From positions 310,001 to 374,000 of the forward strand of contig NZ_BCUT01000007.1 of assembly GCF_001591365.1 (NCBI RefSeq): a DNA stretch of 64,000 nt. Reading direction: 5' to 3'. The stretch comes from Variovorax paradoxus NBRC 15149 (GTDB lineage Bacteria > Pseudomonadota > Gammaproteobacteria > Burkholderiales > Burkholderiaceae_C). This document shows, one piece after another, positions 6,922 to 16,466 of the stretch; the first letter of the stretch is position 1, and each line of letters begins with the position of its first letter. The notes under the pieces were generated by a model that did not search any database, was not told where the DNA came from, and saw nothing but the letters and a program-made list of their open reading frames with translations. A program made the position numbers and the translations under genes.

Positions 6922-8223
6922 TCACTCCTCGCTCGTCCACTCCACCTGCGCGCCCAGGCTGCGCAGGTTCTCGGCGAAGCGCGGGTGGGCTCGGCGGATC
7001 GGCGCGGCGTTGCGGATTTCGGAGCGGCCTTCGATGCTTGCCGCCACCATGAAGAGCGCGATCGCCACGCGGATGATGTAGGGGCTCTCGACCACGGCCG
7101 GCGTCAGCGGGCTGCCGCCGAAGCTGATGAGCCGGTGCGGGTCCGAGGAGAACACGTGCGCGCCGAACTTCGACAGCTCGCCGGTCCATCCCAGCGCGCC
7201 GTCGTACACCTTGTTCCAGAACATCGCGTTGCCCTGGGCGCGCACGCCCAGCGCAATGAAGATCGGAAGCAGGTCGACCGGAAAGTACGGCCACGGCGCC
7301 GCTTCCACCTTGGTGAGCACGTTGCTGGTGAAGGGCGTCTGCACCTTGAGCGGGCCGTTGCTGCTGGCGCGCGACCAGCCGTCTGCGTGCGTGACCGTCA
7401 CGCCGAACTTGTCGAAGGTGCGGTCGATCAGCGGAAAGTTCTCGGGCGCGCTGTTGCGCACGACCACGTCGCCGCCCGTGATGGCGCCCAGCGCAAGGAA
7501 GGTGGTGATCTCGTGGAAGTCCTCGTCGAAGCGGAATTCCCCGCCGCCCAGCACGCCGCCGCCGTGCACCGTGAGCCGCGAGGTGCCGATGCCCTCGATG
7601 CGCACGCCCAGCATCGCCATGAAGCGGCAGAACTCCTGCACATGCGGCTCGGAGGCGGCATTGGTGAGCGTGGAGCTGCCCTTGGCTGCGGCTGCGCACA
7701 GCACGAAGTTCTCGGTGGTGGTGACGGAGGTGTAGTCGAGCCAATGCTGCGCGGGCACGAGCGGCCCGGCGCAGCGCACCAGCAGCGAGCCGCTGGCACG
7801 CTCCACCACGCCGCCGAAGCGCCGGAACACATCGACGTGCGGATCGATCTCGCGCACGCCCAGCGTGCAGCCCTTGACGTTGTCTTCGAGCCGCGCGATG
7901 CCGAAGCGCGCGAGCAGCGGCGGCACCAGCATGATCGACGAGCGCATTTCCTCGGGCAGCCGGTCGCGTGCGGCATCGAAGGCCGTGTCGCGGTGGTGCA
8001 GCTCCAGCGTGCCGGTGGCGTGGTCCATGCGCACCTGGCTGCCCAGGCTGCGGAAGATCTCGAGGATCTTGCGCACGTCGGTGATGTCGGGCACGCCGTG
8101 CAGGCGCAGCGGCTCGCGCGTGAGCAGCGTGGCGCACAGCACCGGCAGCACGGCGTTCTTGTTGGCGGAAGGCGTGATGCGCCCACGAAGCGGCGTGCCG
8201 CCGTGCACGATGAGGCTGGACAT
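6922..8223 (-). CDS. UDP-N-acetylglucosamine 1-carboxyvinyltransferase (MurA-like)
   Basis: 433 residues, close to the MurA norm of about 420. MurA transfers enolpyruvate from PEP to UDP-GlcNAc, the first committed step of peptidoglycan synthesis, and is the fosfomycin target. Key residues are kept: Lys22-Asn23 near the N-terminus, the loop cysteine at Cys119 (in NVKGCTLG), and FPVDLLP near residue 300. The loop differs from the usual PGGCAIG form, so this may be a divergent second MurA rather than the housekeeping copy, which normally sits in another locus. It is preceded by an HTH gene on the same strand, 20 bases away, and converges on the beta-lactamase. Confidence 0.85.
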   Translation of the reverse strand: MSSLIVHGGTPLRGRITPSANKNAVLPVLCATLLTREPLRLHGVPDITDVRKILEIFRSLGSQVRMDHATGTLELHHRDTAFDAARDRLPEEMRSSIMLVPPLLARFGIARLEDNVKGCTLGVREIDPHVDVFRRFGGVVERASGSLLVRCAGPLVPAQHWLDYTSVTTTENFVLCAAAAKGSSTLTNAASEPHVQEFCRFMAMLGVRIEGIGTSRLTVHGGGVLGGGEFRFDEDFHEITTFLALGAITGGDVVVRNSAPENFPLIDRTFDKFGVTVTHADGWSRASSNGPLKVQTPFTSNVLTKVEAAPWPYFPVDLLPIFIALGVRAQGNAMFWNKVYDGALGWTGELSKFGAHVFSSDPHRLISFGGSPLTPAVVESPYIIRVAIALFMVAASIEGRSEIRNAAPIRRAHPRFAENLRSLGAQVEWTSEE

Positions 8224-8243
8224 GAAGGAAGAGCGCGGCCGGC

Positions 8244-8681
8244 TTATCCGTTCAGCTGCTCGGCCACTTCGCGCCGGCCGAGGCCCCGCACGGCGGCCAG
8301 GCCTTCGAGCTGGGCCTTGCGCGGCCTGGCCTTGCCTTGTTCCCACTTGTAGATGGTCTGGCCCGTCACGCCCACCAGCTTGCCGTAGGCGGCGGCCGAG
8401 AGGCCGAGCTTGACGCGGTGCGCAGCCAGCCGGCTTGCGCTGAATCGCCGGTGCGGGCCCGATTCGGCGGCCTCGTCGGCATCGCCTGCGGGCGCGGCGC
8501 GCGCCACGGTTTTGGTGGCGCGGCGCAGCTCCTTTTCGAGCTTTTCAACCTGCCGGCGCAATGCGGCGATCGAGGCGCGGTGCAGCGTGGATGCTTTTCT
8601 GAGCGTTTCGATCTCCGCGCGAACTTCCTTGCGGGCGACACGGGAAATCTCGGATTTCAGGATGGAGGCGATATTTGGCAT
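8244..8681 (-). CDS. XRE-type helix-turn-helix protein with N-terminal coiled coil
   Basis: 145 residues. Residues 1-60 are a charged helix with a leucine repeat (LHRASIAALRRQVEKLEKELRR) that looks like a coiled coil. The C-terminal part from about 80 is a helix-turn-helix: RLAAHRVKLGLSAAAYGKLVGVTGQTIYKWEQGKARPR, the typical XRE signature. The start ATG at 8681 follows the family habit MPNIASILKSEI; two upstream in-frame ATGs at about 8690 and 8699 are possible. It lies 20 bases upstream of the MurA-like gene and probably shares its transcript. Family members I recall are annotated only as HTH or DNA-binding proteins; the target is unknown. Confidence 0.75.
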   Translation of the reverse strand: MPNIASILKSEISRVARKEVRAEIETLRKASTLHRASIAALRRQVEKLEKELRRATKTVARAAPAGDADEAAESGPHRRFSASRLAAHRVKLGLSAAAYGKLVGVTGQTIYKWEQGKARPRKAQLEGLAAVRGLGRREVAEQLNG

Positions 8682-8773
8682 GGAGCGCATTTTGCACATC
8701 TCACGAAGCGAAAACCTGACGGGAGGTGGTAACAGGCGCTTACACCGGGAGGCTGCACGGCCGCGGCCGCGCA

Positions 8774-9394
8774 TCACAGCACGAACCAGCCCACCGACAC
8801 GAAGTGGCTTGCCGTCCCCGCCAGCACGAACAGGTGCCAGGCGCCGTGCGCATGCCGGAAGCCCCGCCGGTTGCGATAGAACACCGTGCCCACGGTGTAG
8901 AGCACGCCGCCGGCCAGCAGCCACGCAAGGCCGCCGCTGTCGAGCCGCGCGGCCAGCGGCACTGCGGCCAGCACGCCGAGCCAGCCCATCGCGATGTAGA
9001 GCGCCAGCGGCGGCTTCGAGGCCGCGCCGCCTGCCTGCAGCAGCTCGCGCCCGATGCCGAAAAGCGCAGCGCCCCACACGGCCGCCATCAGAAGCCAGCC
9101 CCAGAGCCCGTGCAGCGTGACCAGCGCGAACGGCGTGTAGGTGCCCGCGATCAAGAGGTAGATGGCGCAGTGGTCCACGCGCTCCCAGAAGCGCTTGCGC
9201 GGTCCCCGGGTGCTGTGGAACAGGGTGGAGGCCGCATACAACAGCACGGCCGAGAGCGAGAACACCAGTGCGCCGGCAATCCGCGCGGCGTCGCCGGTGG
9301 GCAGGGTCTTGGCCAGCAGCAGCGCGGTGGCCGCGAGTGCAAGCACCAGGCCCAGCAGATGGCTGTATCCGTTGAGCCGTTCGCCGGGGTACAT
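8774..9394 (-). CDS. Hemolysin III family membrane protein (PAQR/YqfA-like)
   Basis: 206 residues with seven predicted membrane helices. Family marks are the N-terminal ERLNGYSHLLGLVLAL, the HSTRG and RVDHCAIYLLIAGTYTPFALV segments, and the C-terminal GTASHFVSVGWFVL, which keep the Ser/Asp/His set thought to bind a metal in the PAQR superfamily. Despite the name, most members are not proven toxins; the activity may be a membrane hydrolase. The start at 9394 gives the usual short N-terminus MYPGERLN. Nearby genes do not suggest a pathway. Confidence 0.88.
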   Translation of the reverse strand: MYPGERLNGYSHLLGLVLALAATALLLAKTLPTGDAARIAGALVFSLSAVLLYAASTLFHSTRGPRKRFWERVDHCAIYLLIAGTYTPFALVTLHGLWGWLLMAAVWGAALFGIGRELLQAGGAASKPPLALYIAMGWLGVLAAVPLAARLDSGGLAWLLAGGVLYTVGTVFYRNRRGFRHAHGAWHLFVLAGTASHFVSVGWFVL

Positions 9395-9498
9395 CGCGTG
9401 GGGTGGGGTGCAGTCTGGGTGGATGGCGGCAAGGGCCTGCGGATGCTAGGCGGGCCGCGTGACTGCGCAGTGACCGCGCAATGGATGCGCCGGCTCGG

Positions 9499-9858
9499 CT
9501 ATTTCTGTGTGCCGAACGAGTTGACGTGCACCTCGACGATGTCCACGAATTCCGGCAGCTCGAGCAGGAACTCGGGGTCGCGCGCCAGCGGCGCCACGCG
9601 CAGCGGATCGCCGCGCTGCGCGTGCATCGCATGCATGTGCTCGATCGATTGCCAGTAGGAGACGGTCCTGAATTCTGCGGTGTCGCCGTTCAGCTTGCGG
9701 AAGTACTGCACGCCCAGGCATTCGGGCTTCTTCGCGATCTCCTGGATGCCGTGCTCGAAGCTGTAGCGCAGGTATTCGTCGGCCCGCGCAATCGGCGTGC
9801 GGCCTTGCCACACGCGGCCGATCAAGGGGGTGGCGAGCAGTTTGCATTCGACGGCCAT
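9499..9858 (-). CDS. Small conserved hypothetical protein, possible dimeric alpha/beta-barrel
   Basis: 119 residues, no signal peptide or membrane helix. The pattern of strands and helices (GVQYFRKLNGDTAEFRTVSYWQSIEHMHAM, then EFVDIVEVHV) resembles the ferredoxin-like ABM/EthD class of dimeric alpha/beta-barrel proteins, in which short proteins bind or oxidise small organic molecules. This is a fold-level guess without a diagnostic motif. The ATG at 9858 is preceded by a strong AAGGAG site that directly abuts a run of seven A residues. That run is one arm of a long inverted repeat in the leader. Confidence 0.6.
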   Translation of the reverse strand: MAVECKLLATPLIGRVWQGRTPIARADEYLRYSFEHGIQEIAKKPECLGVQYFRKLNGDTAEFRTVSYWQSIEHMHAMHAQRGDPLRVAPLARDPEFLLELPEFVDIVEVHVNSFGTQK

Positions 9859-9866
9859 GGGTGCTC

Positions 9867-9932
9867 CTTTTTTTCGATGAAGACAAAAAGACGAACGGCA
9901 CCCCGCGTGCCGTCGATGTCCTCGAAAAAAAG
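9867..9932. repeat. Long inverted repeat in the leader of the 9499-9858 gene
   Basis: Perfect 11-base arms CTTTTTTTCGA (9867-9877) and TCGAAAAAAAG (9922-9932) enclose a GC hairpin. On the minus-strand transcript the U7 arm comes first and can pair with the A7 run next to the ribosome-binding site (complement of 9864-9869). Confidence 0.6.
9890..9920 (-). terminator. Probable intrinsic terminator after the GTPase gene
   Basis: Read on the minus strand, arms ACGGCAC and GTGCCGT (9895-9901 and 9907-9913) form a 7-bp stem with a GC-rich 5-base loop, followed by TCGTCTTTTTG. It lies about 90 bases past the GTPase stop codon. Confidence 0.6.
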
Positions 9933-10004
9933 AGTGGGGCGCGCGGCAGCGCCAGCGCGTAGGAATCGGTCGCCTCCGCCTGCAAGCGAAGGCAGGAGCG
10001 GCGC

Positions 10005-11414
10005 TCAGGGTTCGAAGGCGCCCTGCAGCGTGCGCGCCAGATCGGCCGCGAGCGTGTCGCGCTGCGGCGCGGGGCGCCAGAAGCCGCGCGTGGCCACGCC
10101 CGCCGATTCCCATTCGGGGTGGCTGCGCGCGGGCCGCGCCGCGCGAACGGCCGCCGCCGTGGCGCGCGTCGGCGCGTCCTGCGTCGCGCTCGTTTCGGCC
10201 GCGATGCGCCCGGTGGCCGCGTGCCCGCGCTGCTCCAGTGCGCGCGTGAGCTTCAGCTGCCAGGCCACCAGCGCAAACAGCACGCCGTCTTCCACCGTGA
10301 GCTCGTGCACGTTGCGCAGCCGGTTCGCCAGCTTGCGGCCGAACGGGCCCCAGCCCTGCGACAGCGCGCCGCCAATGGCGCCGCCCACCGCCGCGCCCGT
10401 GCCCAGTGAGATGCCGGCCACCGCCAGGTCCGCGACCACGCCCACGGCCGCGCCGATGGCGGCGCCCTTGCCGAGCCGCAGGCCCGCGTCCTTCATGGCT
10501 TCGGGGCTGAAGAAGTCGAGCGTCCAGCGGCCTTCGATGAGCGGCAGCGGCGCCTCGCCCGCATCGTCCTGGCGAAAGCCGTACAGCGCGAGCAGGTCGT
10601 CGGTGCAGCGCTGCGCCTTGTCGAACACCTCCTTCTGCAAGGCCGCGACGAAGGCCTTGCGGCGCGCCGTGTCGGCGAACTCTTCGGCCGGCACCGTGCG
10701 GCGCAGCGCCGCCGCATCGACCAGCAGTTCGGCGATGCGCGCGCAGGCCGCGCGGCGGCGCTCGGCGGCTTCGGCGGCGAGCCAATCCGCCACCGCGCGC
10801 AATTGCTCGCGCCGGTCGCGCAGCAATGTCGACAGGTCGCCGTAGAGCTCGCGCTCGGCCCCCACGAAGGGCGCCGCGGCATCGAAGCGCACCTGCACGT
10901 GCAGGCCGTAGGCCGAGAGCAGTTCCTTCCAGTCGGGCTCGCGGCTGGCCGCATCGCGCACGAAGTTGAGCACCGGCAGCACCGGCCGCGCGCAGGAGTT
11001 GAGCAGCTCGATCTCGTCGCGGAACTTGGGCAGCACCGGTTCGCGCACGTCGATCACGAGGAAGGCCGCATCGATGTCCTGCATGGTGCGCAGCACCTTG
11101 GCCTCCTGCTCGAAAACGCCATGCGCCTCGGGCCCCTGCAGGAACAGGCGGATGCGCTCGGGCGGCGTGGCTTGCGCACCGTCGAGGCCGGCCAGGTGCT
11201 CGCGCAGCGCCACCGCATCTTCCAGGCCCGGCGTGTCGAAGAAGCGCACCGCGGCCTGGCCGTTCACCTCCAGGTCGACCGATTCGACATGGCGCGTGGT
11301 GCCGGGCCGCTGCGACACCTCGCCGAAATTGGCGCGCCGCGTCAGCGTGCGCAGCAGCGAGGTCTTGCCCGCGTTGGTATGGCCGACCACGGCGATGCGG
11401 ATGGCTTGCGTCAT
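10005..11414 (-). CDS. GTPase with DUF3482-type C-terminal domain
   Basis: 469 residues. The N-terminus is an Era/TrmE-like G domain: P-loop GHTNAGKTS at residues 11-19, a switch threonine in RPGTTRHVES, DTPG in RFFDTPGLED, and a variant G4 site NFVRD. The remaining 300 residues carry a Gly-rich hydrophobic stretch (about 335-370, GAAVGVVADLAVAGISLGTGA) resembling a glycine-zipper membrane segment. The gene starts inside the stop of the upstream DUF2868-type gene (ATGA overlap), a fixed pair in Burkholderiales as I recall. A membrane-associated GTPase working with the DUF2868 membrane protein is inferred; the process is unknown. Confidence 0.85.
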   Translation of the reverse strand: MTQAIRIAVVGHTNAGKTSLLRTLTRRANFGEVSQRPGTTRHVESVDLEVNGQAAVRFFDTPGLEDAVALREHLAGLDGAQATPPERIRLFLQGPEAHGVFEQEAKVLRTMQDIDAAFLVIDVREPVLPKFRDEIELLNSCARPVLPVLNFVRDAASREPDWKELLSAYGLHVQVRFDAAAPFVGAERELYGDLSTLLRDRREQLRAVADWLAAEAAERRRAACARIAELLVDAAALRRTVPAEEFADTARRKAFVAALQKEVFDKAQRCTDDLLALYGFRQDDAGEAPLPLIEGRWTLDFFSPEAMKDAGLRLGKGAAIGAAVGVVADLAVAGISLGTGAAVGGAIGGALSQGWGPFGRKLANRLRNVHELTVEDGVLFALVAWQLKLTRALEQRGHAATGRIAAETSATQDAPTRATAAAVRAARPARSHPEWESAGVATRGFWRPAPQRDTLAADLARTLQGAFEP

Positions 11415-12823
11415 GAGACGACCCCCAGGCCTTGCAATGCGTCTTCGAGCCGCGGCGTGGCCGCGACGCGCGCAAGGCCGGTGCCCTGCAGCCAGTCGAT
11501 CCAGCGCTGCGATGCGTCCGCGCCGGCCGCGTCCCTGGCGGCCGGTGCCAGCCAGAGCCGGCATTCGCCGCACTGGGCCAGCACTTCGCGCAGGAAGCGT
11601 TCGGTGCCGCGGTCGGGGCTCGATGCGGCGTGGCACACCAGCAGCACGGCACGCGGGCGGGCCTCTGCCAGCCGGTCGAGCAGCGCGCGCCGCGCGGGCG
11701 CGCTGCCGTCGATGCGCTGCACCTGGGCCGGAGCGATGGCGGCGGGCAGTCCCTCGGGCGGCCACGGCGTATCCGCGGGCAGCTCGAAGCCGATGACGAA
11801 CAGTTCGTCCCGCAACTGCGACGGCGCGAGGCCCGCAGGCGCCGCGCCCGGCGCCCGCCCCGGATCGGCATCGACGATGGCCGGCGGGGCGAGCGCGGCG
11901 AAGCGCGCCGCGAGCTTGCGGTAATAGGGCTCGCTCCAGTCGGGCTGCAGCGCGGCGCGGCGCCGCTGCCACACCGCCGCGCTCAGCAGCACCAGCGCCA
12001 GGCGCGGCAGCAGCCCGTACACCACGATGCAGCCGGTCAGCCACAGCGCCCAGTCGCGCTGGCCCGCGGCGCCGGGCGAAGGAGAAAGAACGGTCGCGGC
12101 ATCGGGAACCGGAAAGCCGATCTGCGACGGCGCCCAACCCAGCACCTGCACGGCGTGCACGAAGAACGCCGGGTCAAGGATGGTCGTCTCCCAGCTCAGC
12201 GTGTAGCTGCGGAACGCCAACGCGAACAGCAGCGCGGCCAGCACCACCGCGAACGAGAGCGACCAGATGCCGTGGCTCACCAGCCCCAGCGCCCAGGGCA
12301 GCAGCCTGGCGCGCGCGAGCAGCCCGGTGGCCGCGCGCAGCAGCACCGGTGCCTGGCCGCGCTTGCCGCCGGCCACGCGCGCGGTGAGCGAAAGCCAGAT
12401 CCAGCCGAGCGAGCTCGTGTTGAATGCGCCCAGCGGCAGCCACAGGCCGGCCAGCCACAGCAGCAGCGTAAGCGCATGCAGGCCGAGCAGGCTCGCGAGC
12501 GCCACGATCACGTTGATGTGCCGTTCGCCGCCGCCGACCACGTTGCCCGCGAGGCCCAGGCCGGCCATGACGATGAGCGCCACCAGCCCGAGCAGCACCC
12601 ATGGCGCCCACTGGCGGGCGCGTGCCAGTTCGGATTGCAGCCCGATGCGTTCGCCGAGCAGGAGCGCGCGTGCCGTGATGCGTGCCGGCGCGCCGGAGCT
12701 GCGGGAGAGGGCGGCGCGCAGGACCTCGGCATCGTCGAGCAGACCTTTCTCCTCGGTCCATCGGATCGCTTCGGTAACGACCGCGTCCGTAAAGGCAGGT
12801 TCGCGCAACGCGGTGTTGGTCAA
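11411..12823 (-). CDS. DUF2868-type inner-membrane protein
   Basis: 470 residues. The N-terminal 80 residues are soluble (AVVTEAIRWTEEKG). They are followed by at least four hydrophobic segments at about 85-110, 125-150, 185-215 and 255-285, and then a soluble C-terminal part (about 300-470). That part has a GxE-poor alpha/beta pattern such as VLLVCHAASSPDRGTERFLREVLA and may be a nucleotide-binding-like or Rossmann-like domain. It overlaps the GTPase gene by 4 bases, so the two proteins are made together and probably interact. No enzymatic motif is evident. Confidence 0.8.
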   Translation of the reverse strand: MTNTALREPAFTDAVVTEAIRWTEEKGLLDDAEVLRAALSRSSGAPARITARALLLGERIGLQSELARARQWAPWVLLGLVALIVMAGLGLAGNVVGGGERHINVIVALASLLGLHALTLLLWLAGLWLPLGAFNTSSLGWIWLSLTARVAGGKRGQAPVLLRAATGLLARARLLPWALGLVSHGIWSLSFAVVLAALLFALAFRSYTLSWETTILDPAFFVHAVQVLGWAPSQIGFPVPDAATVLSPSPGAAGQRDWALWLTGCIVVYGLLPRLALVLLSAAVWQRRRAALQPDWSEPYYRKLAARFAALAPPAIVDADPGRAPGAAPAGLAPSQLRDELFVIGFELPADTPWPPEGLPAAIAPAQVQRIDGSAPARRALLDRLAEARPRAVLLVCHAASSPDRGTERFLREVLAQCGECRLWLAPAARDAAGADASQRWIDWLQGTGLARVAATPRLEDALQGLGVVS

Positions 12824-12904
12824 CAGGGTCCCTTCGCAGCAAGTTTCCCCGCATGTGCCGGGGCGCGCGAATTATGCCCGGCGCATTCCGGCGGACCCAT
12901 GAGA

Positions 12905-12930
12905 AACGGGGCCGCGCGGACGGCCCCGTT
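12905..12930 (-). terminator. Intrinsic terminator after the 24-residue peptide gene
   Basis: Perfect 9-bp stem, AACGGGGCC (12905-12913) with GGCCCCGTT (12922-12930), and an 8-base loop. On the minus strand it is followed by TTTCTC. It separates the peptide gene from the DUF2868 gene. Confidence 0.75.
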
Positions 12931-12967
12931 CTTGTTCAGCAGGCGAGTCGAAAACGCGTGCCCGGTT

Positions 12968-13042
12968 TCAGCGCAGGCCGAAGAACGAAAGCACCGCCAC
13001 GACCACGACGACCAGACCGACGATGTAAATGATGGAATTCAC
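12968..13042 (-). CDS. 24-residue single-helix membrane peptide
   Basis: A GTG start at 13040-13042, preceded at 7 bases by a GAGGAG ribosome site (complement of 13050-13055), opens a 24-codon frame. The product is one hydrophobic helix, beginning NSIIYIVGLVVVVVAVL and ending FFGLR. The gene is followed closely by a strong hairpin terminator, so it has its own complete expression unit. Small inner-membrane proteins of this size often modulate transporters or kinases, but nothing here identifies a partner; the ABC exporter 165 bases upstream on the same strand is the nearest candidate. A longer in-frame start near 13084 lacks a ribosome site. Confidence 0.6.
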   Translation of the reverse strand: MNSIIYIVGLVVVVVAVLSFFGLR

Positions 13043-13206
13043 GCGAGGACTCCTCGTTGTTGACGACAGCTTCAGCATCGCGCCCGGGGTGGCGGGCTGC
13101 TGTCGGCGAGTGGCGGCGCGTGCTGTAGGACTCGCCAAGGCCCGCCCGGGCGCCGGCGGTGCACGGCCGTAACGCTTGCTGACAAATCGCGGGCTGGGCT
13201 CGGCGC
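13043..13206. other. Intergenic stretch between the ABC exporter and the small peptide gene
   Basis: 164 bases without a supported gene. It must hold the promoter of the 24-residue peptide, but no convincing -35/-10 pair was seen. Content is GC-rich with several short GC palindromes. Confidence 0.4.
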
Positions 13207-15066
<1,860 letters not shown>

Positions 15067-15176
15067 GGCGTGCGGTCTCCAGGGGAAGCCGCGACTTTAG
15101 CCCGGGGTGGCATGTCCTTGCCCCGAAAGGGTGCGTTCCGGCGCCGTCGGAAGCGATGAAGGGGGCCTGCGGCCGC

Positions 15177-16334
15177 TCAATCCGCCAGGCGCGTCTGGTG
15201 CCGCGTCGGGGGTGTCGAGTGGTGCAGCAGGCGCAGCAGGTCTCCCTGCCTGGAGGTGCCGGTCTTGGAGTAGATCCTTTGCAGGTGGGTGCGGATGGTC
15301 GGTTCGCCCACGCCCAGCACGCCGGCGGCCTCCATGCCGCCCAGGCCTTGCGACAGCGCCATCAGCACGCGCAGTTCGCCGCCGGTGAGGCCATGCAGCC
15401 GTCCGAATGCCTCCCCGGGCATCAGCGGCGCCTGGACAGGGTCCTGGATGAACACCGCAACGCTCGCCGCGAACGGTGCGAGGACCCCGGCGCGCCGGCC
15501 ATCGGCAATCGGCAGCAAGGTGGCGACGTAGCCCCCGCCGGTTCCACCGGGGATTCCGATCGCATGGTCCTTGGTGCGCATGTCGGCACCCTCGCGGCCT
15601 GAATCCTGGATCGCCTGCGTCAGCGCGGCACGAGCGGCCGGGTGGACCGGGGACAACCGGTTGTCGATCAGGCGCATCGCCGTGCCCGAGCGGACCTGCC
15701 GCTCGGCCGCAGTGTTCATGTAGACGACGCGGCCGTCGCGCGCCGCGAGGAACACGCCGGCCGCCAGCCCGTCAAGGGTCCTCTTCAGCACCTCTGAACT
15801 CAGCACCTGGATGTCGAGCGCATCGGAAATCGCCAGAGCGCGGCAGACATGCGGCGCAAGGAGCTCGAACAAGGCAAGGTCGCTCTGCTGGTAGTGCAGC
15901 GACTCGCCGCTGCGCGACGCGTGCAGGGACGCCATGCGCCCGCCGGTGCGCAGCGCCGGAAACCAGATGATGTCGAGCACGCCGTGTGGCTGCAGCACCT
16001 CGCGGTAGAAAGCGCTGTCATGCAAATGGAAACGCTCCATCGACAGCGCGCTCACGTCCCCGGCGTTCGAGAGCACGTCCGCCGCGGCCATCGGGCTCTC
16101 GGCGTACCGGGCGCCGAATTTCTGCAGGAACTCCGGCTCATAGCCGAAGACGTACAACTGGTCGTTCTGGATCTGCTTCAGGTCGTGCACGCAGATGCCG
16201 CCCCCGGCGCTGTCACAGCGCTGCGCGATCTTTCTGCATGTTGCAGCCCACCGCTGCGGGTCGAGGGAGCAGTCGTAGATCGCACCGATCAGCTCCGACA
16301 GCTCGGCGGCGGGAATCTGTTGCGGGGACGTCAT
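15177..16334 (-). CDS. LuxR-type transcriptional regulator with long N-terminal sensor region
   Basis: 385 residues. The last 65 residues form a LuxR/FixJ helix-turn-helix: LTGGELRVLMALSQGLGGMEAAGVLGVGEPTIRTHLQRIYSKTGTSRQGDLLRLL. The N-terminal 300 residues have no receiver aspartate; a segment around 205-245 (LDGLAAGVFLAARDGRVVYMNTAAERQV) looks like a PAS domain, so a small-molecule or redox signal is plausible. The start at 16334 (MTSPQQIPAAELSELIGAIYD) was chosen over a longer one at 16391. It is transcribed away from a second LuxR-type gene with a shared control region. Confidence 0.85.
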   Translation of the reverse strand: MTSPQQIPAAELSELIGAIYDCSLDPQRWAATCRKIAQRCDSAGGGICVHDLKQIQNDQLYVFGYEPEFLQKFGARYAESPMAAADVLSNAGDVSALSMERFHLHDSAFYREVLQPHGVLDIIWFPALRTGGRMASLHASRSGESLHYQQSDLALFELLAPHVCRALAISDALDIQVLSSEVLKRTLDGLAAGVFLAARDGRVVYMNTAAERQVRSGTAMRLIDNRLSPVHPAARAALTQAIQDSGREGADMRTKDHAIGIPGGTGGGYVATLLPIADGRRAGVLAPFAASVAVFIQDPVQAPLMPGEAFGRLHGLTGGELRVLMALSQGLGGMEAAGVLGVGEPTIRTHLQRIYSKTGTSRQGDLLRLLHHSTPPTRHQTRLAD

Positions 16335-16390
16335 TGCACACGGTCCCGAAACGATGCCCGAACCGCTGGCACAAGGTCCGTCGAATGCCA

Positions 16391-16423
16391 TACGATGCGG
16401 GGCTGATCCATCGACGGATCGTA
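16391..16423. promoter_or_regulatory. Nested inverted repeats between two divergent LuxR-type genes
   Basis: Outer arms TACGAT (16391-16396) and ATCGTA (16418-16423); inner arms GATCC (16405-16409) and GGATC (16416-16420) with a 6-base centre. Position between divergent regulators suggests an operator for one or both. Confidence 0.4.
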
Positions 16424-16466
16424 GGCAGGCGGGCTGCGTTGCGTAATAACCTAAACAGGTGATCCA

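Noticed and set aside
8729..8743. GTAA-CAGGCGC-TTAC inverted repeat upstream of the XRE-type gene as an operator
   Set aside because: The arms are only 4 bases and such matches are expected by chance in this much sequence.
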